From assembly GCA_007135635.1 (NCBI GenBank), contig SLIO01000434.1:1-5050 (forward strand): 5,050 nucleotides of DNA, read 5' to 3'. Under the pieces are notes generated by a model that had not been told where the DNA came from, did no database searches, and saw only the letters and a program-made list of their open reading frames with translations. Each line of letters starts with the position of its first letter. Positions within the stretch are counted from its first letter, which is position 1. The stretch is from Methylomicrobium sp. (lineage in GTDB: Bacteria; Pseudomonadota; Gammaproteobacteria; Methylococcales; Methylomonadaceae). The position numbers and the translations under genes were made by a program. Positions 1 through 5,050 of this stretch are shown here, in pieces.

Positions 1-94
1 ATAAAATAGCTGAAAAAATCTCGAAGGCGTGATTGATGCGAAACACTACCAACAATATGGGATCATAACGAAACCGCTACAGGCATTTAAAATA

Positions 95-145
95 TGGCTC
101 GGGGATGGGACTGGAACCCCGCAACCGCGCTGATTAAAAATCAGT
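95..145 (-). other. Degenerate tRNA-like 3' half (Lys-like anticodon arm)
   Basis: Read on the minus strand, this stretch has the order of the 3' half of a tRNA. An anticodon arm has stem CTGA/TCAG around a seven-base loop TTTTTAA, which would present a UUU (Lys) anticodon. A short variable region follows, then a T-arm-like segment with loop TTCCAGT closed by GGG/CCC, then an acceptor-like CCCCGAG ending in CCA at 97-95. Against a working tRNA: two of five T-stem pairs fail, the discriminator base is missing or out of register, the variable region is too long, and no D-arm can be folded upstream. It could be a decayed tRNA, a tRNA 3' end left by an integrated element, or chance. Confidence 0.2.
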
Positions 146-149
146 GATA

Positions 150-321
150 TCAGTTCCTATTCTCTCGAGCTGCGATCAAAATGAATATTGCTTTTAATGG
201 TTTCGCCACTTCTTTGATATCATCGTAAAGCTGACATTGGACTCAATAAAGCATTAAGCTCAATTGACAGCTCATGGCCGAAAGCTGATACTTTCAAGCC
301 CAAGGGCTCGTCAATCGTTTG
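150..321 (-). pseudogene. Possible frameshifted coding remnant, C-terminal end
   Basis: Two minus-strand frames read like one protein tail broken by a frameshift. The first runs from about 321 down to a TGA at 222-220 and contains the peptide GHELSIELNALLSPMS. The second is open from about 242 and continues from about 233 to a TGA at 152-150, with DDIKEVAKPLKAIFILIAAR. Switching frame near 230-234 joins them into a plausible, amphipathic stretch of about 57 residues. The upstream side runs directly into the palindromic element that begins at 321, so insertion of that element could have cut the gene. I do not recognise the family, and a chance open frame of this length is quite possible. Confidence 0.15.
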
Positions 322-501
322 GCTACTCCCTTTATACTCAAAAATTAGCTAACTTTATTAAGGTATGGGGTGTGGCTAGCGAGGATGTCGGCAGCAGGGA
401 TAGCTGCCGTCAAGCCCCCATGGAGGGGTTCACGGCGGTCCTCGATAGACACATCCCATACCTTAATTCTTAGCCGGTTTTTCAATCAAAAGGGAGTAAG
501 C
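321..501. mobile_element. Palindromic MITE-like or REP-like element, about 180 bp
   Basis: The two sides are inverted copies of each other. The outermost block, 324-333 (TACTCCCTTT), is perfectly complementary to 489-498. Inside it, A5 at 340-344 faces T5 at 478-482, and GCTAA at 348-352 faces TTAGC at 470-474. The strongest arm is 358-386 against 438-466: 25 of 29 positions match, and two of the four mismatches would be G-T wobbles. The centre (387-437) folds into further hairpins. No transposase is encoded, so this is a non-autonomous element or a structural repeat. Both ends carry T-runs in the outgoing direction, so it might also terminate transcription. No clear target-site duplication is visible; only a 5-base TTAGC occurs near both ends. 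I associate similar sequence with repeats in Methylococcales genomes, but could not check. Confidence 0.6.
389..436. repeat. Two competing hairpins in the element's centre
   Basis: Positions 389-395 (CGGCAGC) pair perfectly with 403-409 (GCTGCCG) around a seven-base loop. Alternatively, GCCGT at 406-410 pairs with ACGGC at 432-436, enclosing AA/TT and a CCCC/GGGG stem (415-418 with 425-428). The two foldings share 406-409 and cannot form together. The complementarity is seen directly; any switching role is inference. Confidence 0.5.
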
Positions 502-629
502 GGAATTCGTCCTTGTCATCGCCGTCCGAAGTTTTCACTCTCTTGTGTTTGGTCGCCGTTACCTAACGTTGCTTTTCCTGCGCGTTCCGCTGTCCCGATA
601 GCGCACATCCTTGTGCTTTCATGCGTTGT

Positions 630-920
630 TTAGCGGATGTCGATCGAACCGGTGTTCGCGACAGAATTACGGCCAATCGCTTGCGTGTTGGTCAATGTGT
701 TTTTCGATGCATTGATCAGCGTCGATTTCTCGACTTTAGAGCCGACGACGCTGATCGATCCGGTGCTGGCGGCGCTGTTGCGGCCTATCGCTTGTGTGTT
801 TGTCAACGTGTTTTTAGAAGCGTTGATTAATGTTGATTTTTCGATTTTCGAGCCTTCGGCCATGGCTGTGCCGGCTACGATTGACATTAAAACGACTGCT
901 GCAAAAGATACTGTTTTCAT
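630..920 (-). CDS. Small exported protein with two 37-residue curlin-like repeats
   Basis: The 96-residue product starts with a typical Sec signal peptide: Lys at residue 2, a hydrophobic core at about 5-17, and an AMA cleavage site at 19-21. The mature chain of about 75 residues consists almost wholly of two tandem repeats, residues 23-59 and 60-96, identical at 31 of 37 positions. Each is rich in Ser, Thr and Asn, has no Cys, and contains N-x5-Q-x4-N-x5-G (N37/Q43/N48/G54 and N74/Q80/N85/G91). This is close to the curlin repeat S-x5-Q-x4-N-x5-Q of CsgA/CsgB. A secreted beta-solenoid or amyloid-like surface subunit is a reasonable inference, but two units are few for a curlin and no csg-type genes are in view. 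The start is fixed by a good ribosome binding site. The gene is co-directional with cysH but lies beyond a terminator, so it is probably transcribed separately. I do not recognise a named family. Confidence 0.72.
   Translation of the reverse strand: MKTVSFAAVVLMSIVAGTAMAEGSKIEKSTLINASKNTLTNTQAIGRNSAASTGSISVVGSKVEKSTLINASKNTLTNTQAIGRNSVANTGSIDIR
633..854 (-). repeat. Tandem 111-bp coding duplication
   Basis: Two adjacent 111-bp units, 744-854 and 633-743, encode the two protein repeats. They have six amino-acid differences, yet 17 of the 31 identical residues use a different codon. The duplication is therefore not recent, and the protein sequence seems to have been held constant while silent sites drifted. 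This also argues that the frame is truly coding. Confidence 0.85.
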
Positions 921-928
921 GATGGTTT

Positions 929-934
929 CCCCTT
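929..934 (-). promoter_or_regulatory. Ribosome binding site of the small exported-protein gene
   Basis: On the minus strand AAGGGG lies eight bases before the ATG at 920. It is the clearest Shine-Dalgarno sequence of the minus-strand genes in the window and supports both the start choice and the reality of this small gene. Confidence 0.65.
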
Positions 935-954
935 GATTATTGCTGGTGTGGTTC

Positions 955-974
955 GTTCAAGCGTTTCGTTGAAC
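955..974. promoter_or_regulatory. Inverted repeat upstream of the small gene, possible operator
   Basis: GTTCAA at 955-960 is exactly complementary to TTGAAC at 969-974. The pairing can extend by CG/CG around a TTT loop if G961 is bulged. It sits 35-54 bases upstream of the small gene's start, where an operator or activator site would lie, but I see no convincing -35/-10 pair beside it. The nine-base string TTCGTTGAA at 965-973 recurs at 1071-1079. The symmetry is observed; function is inferred. Confidence 0.3.
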
Positions 975-1001
975 TTGGGTACAGTATCCCGATTTTCGGA
1001 G

Positions 1002-1026
1002 AAAAAGGCGGTGACCGAGTCACGCC
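1002..1026 (-). terminator. Intrinsic terminator downstream of cysH
   Basis: On the minus strand GGCGTGAC (1026-1019), loop TCG, and GTCACCGCC (1015-1007) form an eight-base-pair stem with one bulged base, followed at once by five T (1006-1002) and CTCC. This is a standard rho-independent terminator about 80 bases after the cysH stop. It closes the gshA-cysH unit and separates it from the small exported-protein gene. Confidence 0.75.
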
Positions 1027-1040
1027 AATTGTGTGATTTA

Positions 1041-1076
1041 TTCACTGCCCGACGAAGTGAACGAGTAACGTTCGTT
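1041..1076. repeat. Short inverted repeats between cysH and its terminator
   Basis: TTCACT (1041-1046) and AGTGAA (1056-1061) form a perfect six-base inverted repeat with a nine-base loop. AACGA (1060-1064) and TCGTT (1072-1076) form a second, overlapping one. In the cysH transcript these would be 3' untranslated hairpins before the terminator. Neither has a T-run, so they are not terminators themselves; they might protect the 3' end of the mRNA. Confidence 0.3.
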
Positions 1077-1105
1077 GAATGCGCAACTCGTCCGCCCCGG
1101 TTTGC

Positions 1106-1837
1106 TTAGTTTTTCCTATGTGTCAAGTTTCCGGCGTGCAAGCCGCATTCTTTCTTTGTGGCGTCTTCCCACCACCAGCGGCCGGCGCGTTCGTGTTGAT
1201 TCGGCAGTACCGGCCTTGTGCAGGGTTCGCAGCCGATGCTGATGAAGCCTTTCTCGTGCAGTTCGTTGTAGGGCACTTGATAGGCTTCGATATGATCCCA
1301 GACCTGCGCGGAGCTCCAGTTAGCCAACGGATTGAATTTGATTAATTGGTGTTCGGGAGTCGAGAAAGCCGTGTCGATTTGTATTTCCGGCAAATCTTGG
1401 CGTGTACCGACGCTTTGATCCTTGCGCTGGCCGGTGATCCAGGCATCCAAATGAGCAAGTTTGCGTTTTAATGGTTCTACTTTGCGGATGCCACAGCATT
1501 CTTGATGACCGTCCCGATAAAAGCTGAACAAGCCTTTAGCCTTGATCATCTCGTCCAAGATCGCATGGTCCGGCGTCAACAATTCGATTTGAATGCCGTA
1601 ATGCTCACGCACTTTTTCGATGAAACGATAAGTTTCCGGATGCAGGCGTCCGGTATCCAGGCTGAACACTTGAATATCGGAGCGAATCTTGACGGCCATG
1701 TCGATGAGGACCACATCTTCGGCGCCGCTGAACGAAATTGCGATATTATCGAATTGTTCCAGCGCGGCCTTAAGAATTTTTCGGGGTTTTTGTCCCTGCA
1801 GTTCGGCCTGCAGGGCGGTGATGTCGAATGAGGTCAT
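1106..1837 (-). CDS. cysH: Assimilatory adenylyl-sulfate (APS) reductase, iron-sulfur type CysH
   Basis: This cytoplasmic enzyme of sulfate assimilation reduces activated sulfate to sulfite using thioredoxin or a similar thiol donor. The 243-residue chain has the PAPS-reductase fold: the SFSGAEDV nucleotide loop at 35-42, [10 protein letters not shown] at 61-70, and [13 protein letters not shown] at 134-146. Cys114-Cys115 and Cys203/Cys206 match the paired-Cys plus CxxC pattern that binds a [4Fe-4S] cluster. Cys231 in ECGLH is the catalytic thiol. The 89- and 117-residue spacings from the first Cys equal those I recall for the Pseudomonas aeruginosa enzyme. E. coli-type PAPS reductases lack the cluster, so APS is the likely substrate. 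There is no C-terminal thioredoxin domain as in plants. The gene follows gshA by 26 bases and is probably co-transcribed. No strong Shine-Dalgarno precedes the ATG, so translation may depend partly on gshA. Confidence 0.95.
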   Translation of the reverse strand: MTSFDITALQAELQGQKPRKILKAALEQFDNIAISFSGAEDVVLIDMAVKIRSDIQVFSLDTGRLHPETYRFIEKVREHYGIQIELLTPDHAILDEMIKAKGLFSFYRDGHQECCGIRKVEPLKRKLAHLDAWITGQRKDQSVGTRQDLPEIQIDTAFSTPEHQLIKFNPLANWSSAQVWDHIEAYQVPYNELHEKGFISIGCEPCTRPVLPNQHERAGRWWWEDATKKECGLHAGNLTHRKN

Positions 1838-1863
1838 GATTGACTTTTTGGGTTAAATTCCGG

Positions 1864-3450
1864 TTATTGTTGTGAAAAATAATGCGCTAAAAACGCGTCG
1901 AAAGATAAGTTGTCGCTTTGTTCCTTTTCGAGTTGTTTGGCGATAGACTCTTTTGCCATTTCTTGGAAGGCACGGGTATTTTGCTGATCCAGCTTTTGGC
2001 TGCGAAAGTTTTTGGCATGTTCGACCGAGGTCTTCAATGCATAGGTTGCAAATGGCATTTGTGTTTCGCTCATGCCGCGTAAAATTCTTGCGGACGGTGT
2101 CAAATCCGGGTTTTCAATCGCTTTTCTTTGGGTCGCCAATGCAACGCTATAAGGTTTTTTGGGATCGTTAGCGTCCAAAAGTGCACAAACCGGTTCCATG
2201 TCGGCAAGGATTTCTTCGGCCCAATCTTTGAGCGGTAACCTCCGGTCGAGTTTATCAAGTACGAGGCCGGGTTGACGGCCGAGATGGGCAACTGCAAGCT
2301 GATTGGCGTTATTGAGAATGAACTGCCGCGAATCGTTGGGCGGGCTGTCTTGCAATAGGCAGGTCAGCATGAAGGCCTCAATGAAATGTGCGGTGTCATC
2401 TTTTATGCCAAGGGGGCTAAACAAGTCTAGATCCAGCGATCGTAATTCGATATAGCGAACCCCACGCCGTTTGAGCGCTAGAGTCGGCTTTTCGCAGGAG
2501 TTAGCGATTTGCTTGGGCCTGACGGTGCTGTAAAATTCGTTTTCGATTTGTAAAATGTTGCTGTTTAACTGACGGTATTCGCCGTCGACCTTAACGCCTA
2601 TTTTTTCATAGTCCGGGTAGAGTGTGTTGATGGCTTGGCTTAGGCTGTCGACATAACCGGCTAGCGAGTTGTAGTCGATTTGCAGCGAAGCCTGGTTTTT
2701 GCTCTTATAGCCGATGTCGCTCATTCTGAGCGAAGTGGCGTAAGGGTGGTATAAAGTATGGCGGTCGAATTCGTCGAACTGGGCCATCATGTACGGACGG
2801 CTTTTAAAGAATTTTTTGCATATCGCAGGCGACGCGCCGAATAAATAGAGGATCAACCAGCCTTGGCGGTGCAGGTTTCTGATCATGCCGAAATAGCCGT
2901 CCGCGATGTATTGATCTAGGCTCGACGATGATTTTTCCAAGTCGTGTAGTTTGCTCCACAGAACTTCCGGTACCGAATAGTTAAAATGGATGCCGGCAAT
3001 AGCCTGCATGGTTCGACCGTAACGGTACCAAAGTCCTCGGCGGTAAATGTGTTTCATGCGGCCGATATTGGAGCTGCCGTATTCGGCGATCGGTACGCTT
3101 TCGTCGCCGTCGATGCCGCACGGCATGCTCGCGGCCAACAGGATTTCGCCGTCGAGATGATCGTAAACGAATTGATGAATCGTGTTTAAATAATTCAGCG
3201 TTTCTTTGATATCCTTAAACGGCGGCGTGATGAACTCGAGCAAGGCTTCGGAATAGTCCGTCGTGATATACGGGTGCGTTAGGGCAGATCCTAAAAATGA
3301 CGGATGAGGCGTGTGCGCAATAACGCCGTTATTGGCGATTCTGAGGCTTTCTTTTTCAATGCCTTTGAGGCCGTTTTTTAATGAATTTTCAAAGCCGTTG
3401 TCGACTAATAAATTAAAACGCGCCGGTAAATGATGGTGCAATTGAGTCAT
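1864..3450 (-). CDS. gshA: Glutamate-cysteine ligase (gamma-glutamylcysteine synthetase)
   Basis: This enzyme catalyses the first and usually limiting step of glutathione synthesis: ATP-dependent joining of the glutamate gamma-carboxyl to cysteine, in the cytoplasm. The product resembles the E. coli-type enzyme (518 residues) along its length. Numbered from the upstream ATG, it has GIEKESLR at 45-52 (metal/ATP-site Glu47 and Glu49), ALLEFIT at 84-90 with Glu87, GIHFNYS at 168-174 with His170, PYATSLRMSDIGY at 251-263, and LQIENEFY at 315-322. A frame-compatible ATG at 3495 gives 543 residues. I prefer the ATG at 3450 (528 residues): the upstream ATG lies inside a consensus TATAAT, the extra 15 codons overlap two hairpins, and the shorter form is nearer the family length. 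Neither ATG has a clear Shine-Dalgarno. cysH follows 26 bases downstream; recQ is divergent. Confidence 0.93.
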   Translation of the reverse strand: MTQLHHHLPARFNLLVDNGFENSLKNGLKGIEKESLRIANNGVIAHTPHPSFLGSALTHPYITTDYSEALLEFITPPFKDIKETLNYLNTIHQFVYDHLDGEILLAASMPCGIDGDESVPIAEYGSSNIGRMKHIYRRGLWYRYGRTMQAIAGIHFNYSVPEVLWSKLHDLEKSSSSLDQYIADGYFGMIRNLHRQGWLILYLFGASPAICKKFFKSRPYMMAQFDEFDRHTLYHPYATSLRMSDIGYKSKNQASLQIDYNSLAGYVDSLSQAINTLYPDYEKIGVKVDGEYRQLNSNILQIENEFYSTVRPKQIANSCEKPTLALKRRGVRYIELRSLDLDLFSPLGIKDDTAHFIEAFMLTCLLQDSPPNDSRQFILNNANQLAVAHLGRQPGLVLDKLDRRLPLKDWAEEILADMEPVCALLDANDPKKPYSVALATQRKAIENPDLTPSARILRGMSETQMPFATYALKTSVEHAKNFRSQKLDQQNTRAFQEMAKESIAKQLEKEQSDNLSFDAFLAHYFSQQ

Positions 3451-3455
3451 AGTAG

Positions 3456-3491
3456 GGGCGTTTATCGCCCGTGAGTCCGAAGAAAATCGGA
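3456..3491 (-). promoter_or_regulatory. Two tandem hairpins in the predicted gshA leader
   Basis: On the minus strand TCCGA/TCGGA (3491-3487 with 3480-3476, six-base loop) is followed by GGGCG/CGCCC (3470-3466 with 3460-3456, five-base loop). Both stems are perfect, and the second ends five bases before the preferred ATG. If transcription starts just after the -10 box, these hairpins make up nearly the whole 5' leader, and there is no Shine-Dalgarno. A role in limiting translation initiation is plausible inference. No known riboswitch class is recognisable. Confidence 0.35.
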
Positions 3492-3493
3492 TC

Positions 3494-3522
3494 ATTATAA
3501 AGGTTTAACAGAATTGAATAAA
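3494..3522 (-). promoter_or_regulatory. Candidate sigma-70 promoter of gshA-cysH
   Basis: A perfect TATAAT lies on the minus strand at 3499-3494. Seventeen bases upstream is only a weak -35, TTTATT (3522-3517, three of six consensus bases), in an AT-rich stretch. Transcription would start near 3487, about 37 bases before the ATG at 3450 and downstream of the ATG at 3495. The core TTATAA is self-complementary, so a TATAAA also appears on the plus strand towards recQ, but without a convincing -35. Confidence 0.4.
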
Positions 3523-3535
3523 TATTATCGTGGAC

Positions 3536-3540
3536 AGGGG
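3536..3540 (+). promoter_or_regulatory. Ribosome binding site of recQ
   Basis: AGGGG lies seven bases before the ATG at 3548 and decides the start. A TATTAT at 3523-3528 could be a -10 box but lacks a good -35 and would give a leader of only about a dozen bases, so the recQ promoter is unresolved. Confidence 0.6.
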
Positions 3541-3547
3541 TTGTTAT

Positions 3548-5050
3548 ATGCCGGATAAGCCGATCGATGTGCTAAAAACGGTGTTCGGGTACGATCGTTT
3601 CAGGGGGCAGCAACAGGCCGTGATTGATGATTTGCTGGCCGGACGCGATGCCTTGGTGTTGATGCCGACCGGTGGTGGTAAGTCGTTGTGTTATCAGATC
3701 CCGTCATTATTGAGGCCGGGCGTCGGCATTGTAATTTCGCCGCTGATTGCGTTGATGCAAGATCAGGTCAGTGCGCTGCATCAATTGGGTGTCAAAGCGG
3801 CTTTTTTGAATTCGACCTTGACCCCCGAGGAAGCTCGGTCTATTGAAAACAAGCTGCGCGACGGTCAATTGGATTTGCTTTATATCGCGCCGGAGCGGCT
3901 GAATTCGGCGCGCACATTGACTTTATTGGATAGTTTGAATATTGCGCTGTTCGCGATCGACGAGGCGCATTGTGTGTCGCAATGGGGGCACGATTTCCGC
4001 GCAGACTATCTGAAATTGTCGATGTTGCATGAGCGTTATCCGACTATTCCTCGCATTGCCTTGACTGCGACCGCCGACGAACGAACCCGGCAGGAAATCA
4101 TCAGCCGGCTAGCGCTCGACCGCGCGAGGCTATTCGTTAGCAGTTTCGATCGGCCGAATATTCGTTATCGTATCGTCCAAAAGCAAAACGCCAGGCAGCA
4201 ATTGCTGCAGTTTATCCAAACCGAACATGCCGGCGATGCCGGAATTGTTTATTGCTTATCGCGCAAGAAAGTCGAATCGACCGCCGAATGGCTGCAAACT
4301 AAAGGCATCCACGCACTGCCTTATCATGCCGGGATGGATAACGCGGCGAGACAGCAACATCAACATCGGTTCTTGATGGAAGAAGGCCTGGTCATTGTGG
4401 CGACGATCGCATTCGGCATGGGCATCGACAAACCCAATGTACGTTTTGTCGCGCATCTGGATTTGCCGAAAAGCATCGAGGCCTATTATCAGGAAACCGG
4501 ACGCGCCGGGCGCGACGGCTTGCCGGCCAATGCCTGGATGGCTTACGGCCTGCAGGATGTCATTACGTTGCAGCAAATGCTAGCCAATTCCAATGCCGAT
4601 GAGAGTCATAAACGGCTTGAATATCACAAGCTCGATGCGATGCTGGCGTTGTGCGAGGAAGTCGGCTGCCGCCGCCGGGCTTTATTAAGTTATTTCGGCG
4701 ATCAATTATCTGATGATTGCGGTAATTGCGATACTTGTTTGGAACCGGTCAAGACATGGGACGGCACGGTCGCCGCTCAGCAAGCCTTATCCTGCATTTA
4801 TCGAACCGACCAGCGTTTCGGTGTCAATTATTTAATCGATGTGCTGGTCGGCAAAGCAACCGAACGGCTCAAACATTTCGGTCACGACCGGCAATCGACC
4901 TTCGGCATCGGTAAGGATATCGACGAAAAACAATGGCGTTCGGTATTTCGGCAATTGGTCGCGAAAGGTTTGGTGACGGTCGATATCGAAGGCCATGGCT
5001 CGTTGCGTCTGGATGAATCGTGCCGTTCGGTGCTGCGCGGCGAGCGGCAA
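3548..5050 (+). CDS. recQ: ATP-dependent DNA helicase RecQ, 3' end beyond window
   Basis: RecQ is a 3'-to-5' superfamily 2 helicase that unwinds forked and recombining DNA in the RecF pathway and in suppression of illegitimate recombination. The 501 codons visible have no stop. In order: the RecQ-specific motif 0 around [10 protein letters not shown] (13-22), Walker A TGGGKS (41-46), the DEAH box (138-141) running into the aromatic-rich loop SQWGHDFR (144-151), and motif [12 protein letters not shown] (315-324). The zinc-binding cysteines are Cys374, 391, 394 and 397, with the same 17-3-3 spacing as E. coli Cys380/397/400/403. The winged-helix domain fills about 400-501, ending near VLRGE. 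The roughly 100-residue C-terminal HRDC domain expected of a protein of about 600 residues would lie past the right edge. The ATG at 3548 gives an N-terminus about eight residues shorter than in E. coli. All catalytic motifs look intact. Confidence 0.97.
   Translation, partial: MPDKPIDVLKTVFGYDRFRGQQQAVIDDLLAGRDALVLMPTGGGKSLCYQIPSLLRPGVGIVISPLIALMQDQVSALHQLGVKAAFLNSTLTPEEARSIENKLRDGQLDLLYIAPERLNSARTLTLLDSLNIALFAIDEAHCVSQWGHDFRADYLKLSMLHERYPTIPRIALTATADERTRQEIISRLALDRARLFVSSFDRPNIRYRIVQKQNARQQLLQFIQTEHAGDAGIVYCLSRKKVESTAEWLQTKGIHALPYHAGMDNAARQQHQHRFLMEEGLVIVATIAFGMGIDKPNVRFVAHLDLPKSIEAYYQETGRAGRDGLPANAWMAYGLQDVITLQQMLANSNADESHKRLEYHKLDAMLALCEEVGCRRRALLSYFGDQLSDDCGNCDTCLEPVKTWDGTVAAQQALSCIYRTDQRFGVNYLIDVLVGKATERLKHFGHDRQSTFGIGKDIDEKQWRSVFRQLVAKGLVTVDIEGHGSLRLDESCRSVLRGERQ

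Larger units (their letters stand above)
1..629. other. Gene-poor intergenic region
   Basis: No reading frame here looks like an intact gene. The two forward frames that begin at 264 and 370 run through a palindromic element and have no ribosome binding site or recognisable protein character. The stretch holds a tRNA-like fragment near 95-145, a possible decayed coding remnant on the minus strand at 150-321, and the palindromic element at 321-501. The last part, 502-629, lies downstream of the small exported-protein gene. It shows only a short perfect hairpin at 603-616 (GCACA, TCCT loop, TGTGC) with a weak TTTC tail on the plus strand. Positions 1-94 show nothing I can interpret. Confidence 0.6.

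Noticed and set aside
321..501. Integron attC site or CRISPR repeat as an explanation of the palindrome
   Set aside because: The ends lack the RYYYAAC/GTTRRRY core pair of attC sites, no integrase is in view, and there is no series of spaced direct repeats.
563..622. Minus-strand ATG-initiated frame of 19 codons, eight bases after the small gene's stop
   Set aside because: No Shine-Dalgarno, very short and with no recognisable features. A frame this short is expected by chance.
264..633. Two overlapping forward reading frames of 69 and 87 codons
   Set aside because: They run through the palindromic element in different frames, have no ribosome binding site and no protein-like features. Their openness follows from the repeat's composition.
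637..936. Forward frame of 99 codons opposite the small exported-protein gene
   Set aside because: It is the antisense of a gene with signal peptide, ribosome binding site and purifying selection between repeats. The forward frame has none of these.
3505..3528. TTAACA (3505-3510) with TATTAT (3523-3528) as the recQ promoter
   Set aside because: Both hexamers are near consensus, but the spacer is only 12 bases, too short for a sigma-70 promoter.
4256..5050. Reverse and forward frames within recQ (for example 4256-4576 minus, 4832-5050 minus)
   Set aside because: All lie inside recQ, whose motifs and zinc cysteines are intact in its own frame. The others are shadows.

Overview
The window looks like chromosomal DNA of a gammaproteobacterium with mid-range GC. 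All three large genes (gshA, cysH, recQ) are of proteobacterial type, and GshA and RecQ align closely with the Escherichia coli proteins as I remember them. A type I methanotroph (Methylococcales) is my best guess. It rests on the APS-reductase form of CysH and on a palindromic intergenic element that resembles repeats I associate with that order. I could not test this, so treat it as tentative.

Layout. Positions 1-629 hold no convincing gene. They contain a degenerate tRNA-like stretch (about 95-145), a possible frameshifted coding remnant on the minus strand (about 150-321), and a clear palindromic element of about 180 bp (321-501). Positions 630-920 (minus) encode a 96-residue exported protein made of a signal peptide and two 37-residue repeats, with curlin-like spacing of Asn and Gln. 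Positions 921-1105 are regulatory: ribosome binding site and inverted repeats for the small gene, and a good intrinsic terminator (1002-1026, minus) for the genes upstream of it. Positions 1106-1837 (minus) are cysH, an iron-sulfur assimilatory APS reductase. Positions 1864-3450 (minus) are gshA, glutamate-cysteine ligase. Between 3450 and 3548 lies a compact divergent promoter region. From 3548 to the right edge (plus) runs recQ, which is cut by the window before its HRDC domain.

How the genes fit together. gshA and cysH are co-directional, 26 bases apart with no terminator between them, and are followed by one terminator. They probably form a two-gene sulfur/thiol operon: CysH makes the sulfite that becomes cysteine, and GshA commits cysteine to glutathione. 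recQ is transcribed divergently and has no obvious functional link. The small repeat protein is separated from cysH by the terminator and probably has its own promoter.

I see no undescribed multi-gene system such as a defence, secretion or biosynthetic locus. The least explained items are the palindromic element, the repeat protein, and the structured gshA leader.
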